The notes under the pieces are model-generated. The model was not told the DNA's origin. It searched no databases and saw only the letters and a program-made list of their open reading frames with translations. Shown here piece by piece: positions 16,472 to 23,300 of a DNA stretch of 36,764 bases. This DNA comes from Chlamydiota bacterium. GTDB taxonomy: Bacteria > Chlamydiota > Chlamydiia > Chlamydiales > SM23-39. Made by a program: the position numbers and the translations under genes. The stretch is from contig DAIDIZ010000014.1 of NCBI GenBank assembly GCA_027451585.1, forward strand, positions 1 through 36,764. Reading direction: 5' to 3'. The stretch's first letter is position 1, and every line of letters starts with the position of its first letter.

Positions 16472-17545
16472 TCAAACAGATCCATCCCAAGTCCAGAAGC
16501 TCACTTCAGGCACGACCTGAAGAACTAATGAAGCGCCATGCAAATAGGCCTTAAAAAGCTCAGCATACGTCTCAAGTTCCCCATCCAAAACCTTCCTTCG
16601 AGACAGATACTCCTCTTCCTGATGAGTAGGCAGAGGGCTTGCCAATCCATCAAACACCTCGATTTCCTGCATAGGTCGCAAAGAGACACCTTCACAAAAA
16701 TCATCGACTTCTGAAGAAGAGTTTGCGTGAATGATGGAGAGTGGAGAGCTGGGACCTAAAGTATCTTTGCAAAGAACCAAACTGGCCATGTGGGTCTTGG
16801 GTTCTTCGAGTAGATCTTTTTCATAACTCTCCGGATGAAAGGCCACATCGAGAGCCTGCCTTCCCGTGGGAACGTTATAAGGATGGGAGTCGATCACGTA
16901 ACGACTCACCATCTTAGGGGGAATATTGAGAACGAGAAAATCGCCCACCTCTAATTGTGCATATTCATGAATGAGCCACCTCCCCTTTTGTGTAAAATAG
17001 GAATCCCGAGCAAGACCAAACGCCTTTAACCACGTAGCCAATTCTTCTGCGAAACAAAAGCTGATCTCCATTTTCTTAAAATGATTTGCAAACCCCCAAG
17101 AGGCAGCTGTTTCACAATGCTTCGATCCGCAAGTCAAAGCATAACTCATTGAGAGGATCCCCGGCTTACGGGATCGCTCTAACTCTGAAGGGATTTCTCT
17201 CAAGGCCTCCTCAAAGCTCCTTGTTGCATAAAAGCTCTGAGGAGATCGCAGCCCCTTATGATCGGGACTCTCGATTTCCCAGAGTTTCTCCATCACACGC
17301 AATGAGGAGGGCATCGCATGAATGAATGGAACAAAGCCTTTCATTTTCGAAGTAGCAGTTGTTCGCAAGATTTGGTGGACAAGTTTTGGATAGAAATAGA
17401 TATTGCTATAATGCTCTTGGAAATGGACTTGTGATTTTTTCCAAATTTCCAAATAGCGATAATCTGGGGATCTGTGGAGGAAACGCTTTTGATTCCCAGC
17501 ATCTTGCCGAAATCCATTATACCGCATCAACTGGTGCATCGACAT
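16472..17545 (-). CDS. Unrecognised 357-aa protein
   Basis: I do not recognise this protein. Start ATG 17545 follows GGAGG with 8-nt spacing; the open frame reaches a TTG at 17551. No signal peptide or membrane helix. It looks like a soluble mixed alpha/beta protein with several Cys and His (TCGSKHCETAASWGFANHFK, FCFAEELATWLKAFGLARDS), aromatic-rich stretches (HYSNIYFYPKLVHQ) and an all-beta middle (YAQLEVGDFLVLNIPPKMVS). SYALTCGSKHCETAASWG could be a metal or catalytic site, but this is speculation. It is bounded by the chimeric palindromic repeat downstream and a small ORF overlapping its start upstream. It may be lineage-specific, possibly an effector. Confidence 0.75.
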   Translation of the reverse strand: MSMHQLMRYNGFRQDAGNQKRFLHRSPDYRYLEIWKKSQVHFQEHYSNIYFYPKLVHQILRTTATSKMKGFVPFIHAMPSSLRVMEKLWEIESPDHKGLRSPQSFYATRSFEEALREIPSELERSRKPGILSMSYALTCGSKHCETAASWGFANHFKKMEISFCFAEELATWLKAFGLARDSYFTQKGRWLIHEYAQLEVGDFLVLNIPPKMVSRYVIDSHPYNVPTGRQALDVAFHPESYEKDLLEEPKTHMASLVLCKDTLGPSSPLSIIHANSSSEVDDFCEGVSLRPMQEIEVFDGLASPLPTHQEEEYLSRRKVLDGELETYAELFKAYLHGASLVLQVVPEVSFWTWDGSV

Positions 17546-17616
17546 AACCAAGCCCTCCGTTTGTATTGTTCAAAATAGGCTTGGACTAGACGAATGAGCG
17601 CGACAAGTTTTTTCAT
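17527..17616 (-). CDS. Possible 29-aa leader ORF overlapping the orphan gene start
   Basis: ATG 17616 encodes MKKLVALIRLVQAYFEQYKR then RAWLCRCTS and a TGA. AAGGA stands 7 nt upstream of the ATG, a better ribosome site than most genes here. The frame overlaps the first 19 bp of the 357-aa gene, and that gene's own GGAGG lies inside this ORF, so translation could be coupled. The product would be a short amphipathic, basic helix. It may also be chance; only conservation could tell. Confidence 0.4.
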   Translation of the reverse strand: MKKLVALIRLVQAYFEQYKRRAWLCRCTS

Positions 17617-17734
17617 ATCATTTTCCTTTTTGTTAAAAAAATTTACAAAGTCGAAACTTTGCACATTTTTGGTTTCTTAAATTTTGGTGTGAAAGAGATT
17701 TGATTTGTAATGTCCCCTAGACAGGGAGGATAAT

Positions 17735-17801
17735 CGATAGGGTGTCTAGCACCACAAGAGAAAGAACAGAAGAAACTGACAGAGGGAGCTCCCCTCTTTT
17801 T
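17735..17801 (+). ncRNA. Candidate small RNA ending in an intrinsic terminator
   Basis: A promoter-like pair TTGTAA (17705-17710), 18-bp spacer, GATAAT (17729-17734) precedes about 60 nt that end in a hairpin plus T-run. No + strand gene ends here, so the terminator is otherwise unexplained. No known RNA family (6S, SRP, tmRNA, RNase P) is recognised. Weak. Confidence 0.25.
17781..17801 (+). terminator. Intrinsic terminator-like hairpin
   Basis: AGAGGG, loop AGCTC, CCCTCT, followed by a run of T on the + strand. Stem of 6 bp, mostly G-C. No convergent + strand CDS precedes it. Confidence 0.45.
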
Positions 17802-18008
17802 GCATGGATAGACAATGCTTTATTTTCTTCGGTTTTCATAACTATGAATTTACCTCAAAATAAGAATTATTTAAAGAAAAAACATTCTATCTATTAGATT
17901 GCAAGCAATTGAACCTCGGAGAAAACCTCCCCCATCTCTGCGTGGGATATCCCTGACGTTCAATTACTTACGTTGAATCGAAGAGGACTAAAAGTCATCC
18001 AATTTTTA

Positions 18009-18947
18009 TTATTTTTCTGCTAATGCGTGGGGAGAACTCTTCCGTTTGATGTGATCATAGATCGAAAGGGCCTCGGCCACCATATTCGCTGGATGTTGGA
18101 GCTGGGCGGGTAACACAATGGTGTTTCCCTCCTTAGCGATCTGTCCAAATGCTTCAATGTATTTCTCGGCCACCTGTAAGGCAGCCGCTTTTTCCCCGTT
18201 CTGTGCGTCGATCGCCCGCGCTATCCTCTCAAGACTTTGCGCTGTTGCCTCAGAAAGAGCCACGATTGCCTCAGCTTCTGCTTTGGCTCTGCTCACCCGT
18301 TCTATTTGGGCTGCCTCGGCCATGTTGATTTGGGCTTGCATCTGCCCTTCTGACTCATTGATCTTCGACTGCCGAATTCCTTCTGATTCCAAAATATGGG
18401 CCCGCTTTTGTCTTTCCGCGGTCATCTGAAGTTCCATCGCCTTTCGAATATCTTCGGGCATTTTGATATCTTTGATCTCGCAGCGCAGACAGCGAACTCC
18501 CCAAGAGAGAGCCGCCAGGTTGATCGCCTCCACAATCTTTGCGTTGAGCGATACCCTCTCCTCAAAGGTTTGGTCGAGGGGAAGTTTTCCGATTTCTGAG
18601 CGCATCGTGGTTTGGAAAAGCTGGATGACAGCGTGAATAGGATCTCTCACCCCGTACGAGGCACCGATTGGGTCGACAATCTTTACATAGACAATTCCGT
18701 CCAATATGACGCTCACATTATCCTGCGTGATGGCCGTCTGCTCAGGAACAAAGAGCGGCTGCTCTTTTAAGCAATGGCGGTAGGCCACTTCGTCGATAAA
18801 GGGAACGATCCAATTGGCGCCAGGGCCGAGTTTGCGTAAATATTTACCGAATCTCTGAACGATCCACACTTCTTCATGGGGAACGATCCGAGACCCTAGA
18901 TAAATGACCACAAGAAAGAGAAGGGAAAGAAAAATCGCGAGGATCAT
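18009..18947 (-). CDS. SPFH-domain protein (stomatin / paraslipin, QmcA-like)
   Basis: 312 aa. N-terminal membrane anchor (MILAIFLSLLFLVVIYLG), then the SPFH/Band 7 domain (VPHEEVWIVQRFGKYLRKLG, PGANWIVPFIDEVAYR, ...ITQDNVSVILDGIVYVKI.D) and a long Ala/Glu-rich coiled coil (ESEGIRQSKINESEGQMQAQ, RAKAEAEAIVALSEATAQ). Such proteins form oligomeric membrane microdomains and often partner with proteases. No good Shine-Dalgarno is seen. Its first 26 bp and the 39 bp upstream form a 65-bp sequence that is repeated exactly at the 3' end of comF, showing that the gene once directly followed comF before a 0.8-kb insertion. Confidence 0.92.
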   Translation of the reverse strand: MILAIFLSLLFLVVIYLGSRIVPHEEVWIVQRFGKYLRKLGPGANWIVPFIDEVAYRHCLKEQPLFVPEQTAITQDNVSVILDGIVYVKIVDPIGASYGVRDPIHAVIQLFQTTMRSEIGKLPLDQTFEERVSLNAKIVEAINLAALSWGVRCLRCEIKDIKMPEDIRKAMELQMTAERQKRAHILESEGIRQSKINESEGQMQAQINMAEAAQIERVSRAKAEAEAIVALSEATAQSLERIARAIDAQNGEKAAALQVAEKYIEAFGQIAKEGNTIVLPAQLQHPANMVAEALSIYDHIKRKSSPHALAEK

Positions 18948-18986
18948 AAGAAAACAAACTTAATACATATCCTTTTTTTGGAAAAG
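18922..18986. repeat. 65-bp direct repeat, left copy
   Basis: Identical to 19791-19855; similarity continues imperfectly about 12 bp further (18910-18921 against 19779-19790). It contains the stomatin start codon. Its right edge abuts the palindromic element with one base between. Confidence 0.95.
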
Positions 18987-18987
18987 A

Positions 18988-19108
18988 TATACTCGTTCCA
19001 GTCCAAAAGGACCCCAAGCAAACCGATTTAAAGCGTCAATTTTTCATTGAAAATTTGACAGCTTTTAACTCGGTTTGCTTGGGGTCCTTTTGGACTGGAA
19101 CGAGTATA
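18988..19108. mobile_element. Complete short-form palindromic element (MITE-like)
   Basis: 121 bp, starting TATACTCGTTCCAGTCCAAA and ending with the inverted copy (TTTGGACTGGAACGAGTATA). The arms are nearly perfect inverted repeats for about 50 bp each, and the centre is TTTTTCATTGAAAATTTGA. The outermost TA on each side could be a target duplication. Other copies: 1-138, 16341-16459, 35803-35849. It lacks the TTGGGGT core found in the long form. Confidence 0.8.
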
Positions 19109-19114
19109 GTCCGA

Positions 19115-19432
19115 CTAGGAGACCTTTGGTCTAGATCGAATGCTCCTTTTTTTGGGGAGAGGAACTCTTCTTGCTCTACTATTCCTTTTCTTTTCCTCCA
19201 CTCCTATAGAATGTAGAAAATTGGGACATAGATCAGCCCCATTAGGCCAAACAATGGTTCCATATTCACACTTCACTTTCTTAAAGAATTCAAGATCTTT
19301 AAGAGGAAGAAGCACATCTTTAGCCGCATTCACGATTTTTCGCAGATCAACGATCAATACTATTTTGTTCTTGAAATAGAGCCGCAGCTTATAACCATCT
19401 AAGTATTCAACTTTTTTTATTGAATAAAGCAT
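19115..19432 (-). CDS. DUF2442 family protein, partner of DUF4160
   Basis: 105 aa. Residues 1-75 are a recognisable DUF2442 domain: VEYLDGYKLRLYFKNKIVLI, VDLRKIV, PLKDLEFFKKVKCEYGTI, VWPNGADLCPNFLH. The basic tail (KKRNSRARRVPLPKKRSIRS) is poorly conserved. DUF2442 genes are very often next to DUF4160 genes and the pair is suspected of toxin-antitoxin or regulatory function, with DUF2442 possibly DNA-binding; neither is proven to my knowledge. GGAG is 6 nt before the ATG at 19432. It lies 24 bp downstream of the DUF4160 gene and 7 bp from the palindromic element. Confidence 0.88.
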   Translation of the reverse strand: MLYSIKKVEYLDGYKLRLYFKNKIVLIVDLRKIVNAAKDVLLPLKDLEFFKKVKCEYGTIVWPNGADLCPNFLHSIGVEEKKRNSRARRVPLPKKRSIRSRPKVS

Positions 19433-19456
19433 TTTACTCCAATGGTTCGATTTTTT

Positions 19457-19693
19457 TTAAGGGCTTTTCTTGTTTGAGAAAATTCCAATTCTCTGTGAGC
19501 TCTTTTTACGGAGAATAGCCCAAGCCGTTACAAGGCTAGTTTCTTTTTTGGGGAATTTTCCTTCTATGAGCGATCCATCACTAATAGCAAACATTGCCTC
19601 TTTTCCTTGGTACCAAACATGAAAATGAGGAGGATTGTGCTCTTTGTACCTCATGAAGACCAAAATACCTAAAAACCTACAAATTTCTGGCAT
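19457..19693 (-). CDS. DUF4160 family protein
   Basis: 78 aa, full-length for the family: MPEICRFLGILVFMRYKEHN then PPHFHVWY, the diagnostic 'NPPHFH' motif, followed by AMFAISDGSLIEGKFPKKET and a C-terminal helix (SLVTAWAILRKKSSQRIGIF). It is the first gene of the two-gene unit and would be the toxin or effector component if the pair is a TA module. Its own promoter and palindrome lie directly upstream. Presence in an insertion with repeat ends suggests horizontal acquisition. Confidence 0.88.
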   Translation of the reverse strand: MPEICRFLGILVFMRYKEHNPPHFHVWYQGKEAMFAISDGSLIEGKFPKKETSLVTAWAILRKKSSQRIGIFSNKKSP

Positions 19694-19703
19694 ATCGTTC
19701 TTT

Positions 19704-19749
19704 CTGTATACGCATACAGTTTATACCAACACAAAGACAATTATGTCAA
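19704..19749 (-). promoter_or_regulatory. Promoter and palindromic operator of the DUF4160-DUF2442 pair
   Basis: Minus strand: TTGACA (19749-19744), 18-bp spacer, TATAAA (19725-19720), a near-consensus sigma70-like promoter. The predicted start site near 19713 sits inside an inverted repeat CTGTAT-N4-ATACAG (19704-19719) that ends 10 bp before the DUF4160 ATG. This layout is typical of autoregulated small operons. Confidence 0.65.
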
Positions 19750-19769
19750 TGTACAATAAATCAAACAAA

Positions 19770-20300
19770 TTAACGGAAACAAGAAGAATTAGGGAAAGAA
19801 AAATCGCGAGGATCATAAGAAAACAAACTTAATACATATCCTTTTTTTGGAAAAGCAAAAGACAAGAAACGAATCGCTTCTTGGGTATCTCTCAGCGATC
19901 TCCCCTCGTCGATGATAAGACAAATTTTCCCCTCCTCAATTGTCTCGATCCCCCGATCAAAAACGGGGGCGATAGGTAGGTTTAAAAGAGAGGAAAGTTC
20001 TTGAGTTAACGAAAGAGAGCTCTTCATCGGGATCAGAACATCGGGCAAATCCCAGTTGATCTCACTCAAAAGACGGAGGGCAAAAAAAGGGAGGCTCTCT
20101 TTCTGTCGAGAGGCCAAATAGATGGCGGCAGGGGTATCTAACAACAAAAATGCTCTCGCAAAAGGGATGTGGGGTTTCTTGCGACAGGTGCCGCAGAGCC
20201 CTTCCCCTTCTTCAAAACAATGAGGACATCTTCCTAAAAGATCGCCTGGGAAACAGTGGGACCAGCAGGTGGCGCAAAGAGGCTTTGTCTCACAATTCAA
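19770..20300 (-). CDS. ComF-like phosphoribosyltransferase-fold protein, possibly decaying
   Basis: 176 aa from a TTG at 20300. N-terminal zinc cluster (CATCWSHCFPGDLLGRCPHC, then CGTCRK) and a PRTase-like fold with KICLIIDEGRSLRDTQEAIR where ComF normally has a VDDVxTTGxT phosphoribosyl loop; here the TTG/T is replaced by GRSLRDT. In ComF families this protein supports uptake of transforming DNA. The frame stays open upstream and encodes the missing first zinc knuckle (FCPVCG, about 20304-20321), with AAGGGAG at 20334-20340, but no ATG/GTG/TTG is in frame after it; a C6 run nearby suggests an indel. The C-terminal 22 codons lie in the 65-bp repeat and the last five (NSSCFR stop) come from the insertion edge. 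Activity is doubtful. Confidence 0.65.
   Translation of the reverse strand: MNCETKPLCATCWSHCFPGDLLGRCPHCFEEGEGLCGTCRKKPHIPFARAFLLLDTPAAIYLASRQKESLPFFALRLLSEINWDLPDVLIPMKSSLSLTQELSSLLNLPIAPVFDRGIETIEEGKICLIIDEGRSLRDTQEAIRFLSFAFPKKGYVLSLFSYDPRDFSFPNSSCFR
19791..19855. repeat. 65-bp direct repeat, right copy
   Basis: Identical to 18922-18986. It encodes the last part of the ComF-like protein (FPKKGYVLSLFSYDPRDFSF) on the minus strand. Confidence 0.95.
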
Positions 20301-20347
20301 GCCACAGACAGGACAAAAAGGGGGGAATACAAACTCCCTTAACGTAG

Positions 20348-23300
20348 TTATAAAACGCCTAAGAATCTCTTTTTCCTCTGCAACTGGAATTTGGGTTCAT
20401 CGAGTTTGCCCGAAACCGAGATGATGAACGATTCTGTGAACTTAAAGAGGACAAATTGTTTCATCGTGATGAGCAAGTGAAGATTCCAGTCGAGATCAAG
20501 CGTCGGAGAAATCTCATCAAAACTTAAGAAAAATTCAGAACGATGATTCTCGCTATAGGCTCCTTCAAGCTTTGTAAAATGAAACGCCCCATCGCGCAGT
20601 TCATAGTGGAGGGTGCCGCAAACAGGAATCAAGAGATCCAAATCGAGCCCCACAATCCGACTCAACAAATCAGAGGGAACCTCAAGGATCGATTTTTCGC
20701 GCCTGTACGAATTGAGAAAATAAAGCTCTCCTGTCCCTTTATAGGTACGGCTCTCCTCCAAAAGACCTTCCAGGTTGTTGATCTCGAGGTGTCTTACGAG
20801 AAGAGGGGTCATTTCTCCCGGAGGGGATCCCACTTTATGCAACAGGCTTGGGCGCAGTTCGGAAATCGTCAAACGAGGAATGGAAAGAGTCCAAGGAGAT
20901 CCAGGTTCTTCTTTTGCGATGATTCGATCAATCTTCATCACCCCTGCGATGTCGCTTACTTTGACATCGGTAATAAAAACATGATTGGACGCCAGGTCAA
21001 CTTGCGCAATGAGGTTGCGAAACTCAAAACCAAAAAGCTCTATCTCTTTGCCACTTAAAATACCTTGAAACGCAAGCCCCTTTTCCCCTGTGCTCACTTT
21101 CCCCATGAGCTCATACCCATCACCCATTTTAAGATCTTGAAAAACTTCGGCGATCGCCAAAGGGACAAGTTCTTTTAATCGATGGCAGTTAAACCGAAAC
21201 GACCCAATGAGGGCGTCCGAATCTAAATGGAAAGAGGCTTCAAGCCCCGCACATTTCCCTTCAATGGAATGGATTTTCCACCCGTTTTGATACGACCAAT
21301 CGATCTTCATCCCATTTTCGATCACTAAAGACCCACAAAGGGAAGGGCGAAAAACTACATTCAGATCCATCGGTATCCATTGCGAGAGGTGCTCCAGATC
21401 AAAACTCATTTTCCACTCTTTGGGATCTACATCAAGCCGGAGATTATGGAGATGATAGGGAACCCCTTCAAAGGGGACCACCAACTCCTTGATCGAACAA
21501 GAAAGGATCGAAAAATCGGATGAACAAGAGAGATCAACAATGCAAAGAAGGGGTTTGAACAGAGCTATTTTCTGAAAAAGATCTTCATAAGGAATCTGTC
21601 CTTCTTTTTGAAATAGAGAACAAAGAAGCTCTCTCTCATCAAATTCTTCCATTAAATAGATTTGTGAATGGGTGAAGACAAAACGCTTCTCGTCAAATTG
21701 ATACTGGAGAAGACCCATCTTACAATCGGCAAGAGAAAGCGATTTGTCCCGATCGGTAAAAAGGCCGTTGATTCCCCGCATGAAAAGACCATCTTTGGAA
21801 GACAAATAAAGATGCAAGGGTCCCCGATTTTCAAACGCAAAACGGCCCACACTCATTTCAGGAAAGGAGAGATCAAAATCTGATTCAATCCCTTTTTTGC
21901 AGTGGATCAGGCCCGATCCTTCGATCACTCCCCGTACCGACTTTTCTGCAAAATAAGGAATTTTCCCTAAATCAATTTTTAAAGAGCGAAAATCGAGCTC
22001 CCAATCATCCCATGCTTCACATTTCGCCGAAAACTGGATCTCGCCACCGTCGTTGAGTTTTCCCTTCCCTTGATAGAGGGCAATAGATCTCCTTCCAAAT
22101 TCAAGATCTCCCTCAAAAACCCAATCGCAAAAAGAAAGGCAGTCCAGTTTCCAGTTTGTCTGCGATCCGGAAAGCGCGCACTGCAGATCGAATGACTCTC
22201 CCTTGACACACACCCGTCCAGCTAGATCAATGTGCGTCCCTTTCTCCTTTTCGTAGAGGAAAGAACAATCGATCAATCCTATCTTACAAGTCTTCTCAAA
22301 ATAGGAGGGAATCGCAAAAAAAAGAGAGGCGATTTCTCCTGGGATCGCACATTCCATTGCAAAACGATTGAGCCCCTCCAAAGAAAAAGAACTCTCTATG
22401 GAGGAGATCGGAACGGCAAAAAAATGGCTTTTCCCTAGATCAAAAGAAATCTCGTTCGATCGAGAGGATCCGACAAAACGGGCCACCTCCAGAAAATCTT
22501 TTTCCAAACGGAGATCAAACACCCCCTCTGTTTGGAGAATCGGTGCGAAAAAGGAGATTTTTTTTCCTAAGTTCGCGCTCCCCCTCACATTGAAACACGA
22601 GATCCCCTCTCGGCTCATTTCCCCCGTCATCTCAAGCTGTTCGATGGCGCCCCAAGGAAGAAGAGATCCATTCCCTTCAAGAATTGAAAAAGCCACCACA
22701 CTCCCCTCTTGTTTGGCTCTAAAGGAAAGACTTCCTTCACTTACTCCCTTCCATTGCAGGTGCCCTTTACAAGAAGATCCCTCTTTTTCTAATCCGCAAT
22801 CAAAGGAAACTCGGCCCCAGCCTCCTAGAAGATGGCCCTGCCCTGTCAATAAATGGAGATCACCACTGCCTCGAATCGGAGAGAGACTTCCCGGGAAAGA
22901 GAACGATCCGTCCTGAAAAGAAACGAGATCCTCTTTCAATTTGGCCTCTCGACAAGAAAAGAGAAATCCGCCGTTTTTTAAAGTTAAATCGGCAACAGAA
23001 AATGCGATCGCCTTCGTATCCCATCCTTCTCCCTTTCGATACTGCAATTCGAACTGCCCATCGAAGGATCCTTTCTCAAATGTGCAAAGGAAAGAGGGAG
23101 CGCCTAAAAGAGAAGCAATCTCCTGAGCAAATAAAACCTCTTCTGGACCAACTCCCTGTGAAAACAGATCGAGATGAAACCCCCACTCTTTCTCGGATCC
23201 TTCCAGTCGACAAGATCCTTTAGGGAAACTCCAGTCAGCAGAGAACCAACACTGCTGTAAACTGTGAAAAAAAGCTCGGCCTTGGAAGCGGAGAGGTTTT

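Larger units (their letters stand above)
17617..18008. other. Non-coding interval between orphan gene and stomatin gene
   Basis: No plausible ORF. It holds a hairpin CAAAGT-cgaa-ACTTTG (about 17645-17660) related to the dispersed ACAAAGTCGA repeat; an inverted repeat CTAGACA/TGTCTAG (17717-17723/17743-17749); a + strand terminator-like hairpin at 17781-17801; and a structured stretch bounded by AATTGAAC (about 17905) and GTTCAATT (about 17959) with an internal GGGATATCCC palindrome. The last could be the 3' untranslated region of the stomatin transcript. Confidence 0.5.
18987..19790. mobile_element. 804-bp insertion carrying palindromic element and DUF4160-DUF2442 pair
   Basis: Everything between the two 65-bp direct repeats. 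It begins with the 121-bp palindromic element, then holds two small minus-strand genes and their promoter. Removing one repeat plus the insert restores a comF-stomatin junction in which comF reads directly toward the stomatin start. There is no transposase or integrase inside. Because each neighbour keeps its own repeat copy, neither reading frame is cut short. Duplication and content are seen directly; the mechanism (recombination of a circular intermediate, slippage or element-mediated capture) is unknown. Confidence 0.75.

Noticed and set aside
22368-22916. 182-aa plus-strand ORF inside the AsmA-like gene
   Set aside because: Fully antisense to a long intact gene; Ser/Pro/Lys-rich translation typical of shadow frames. 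The same applies to 20543-21058.
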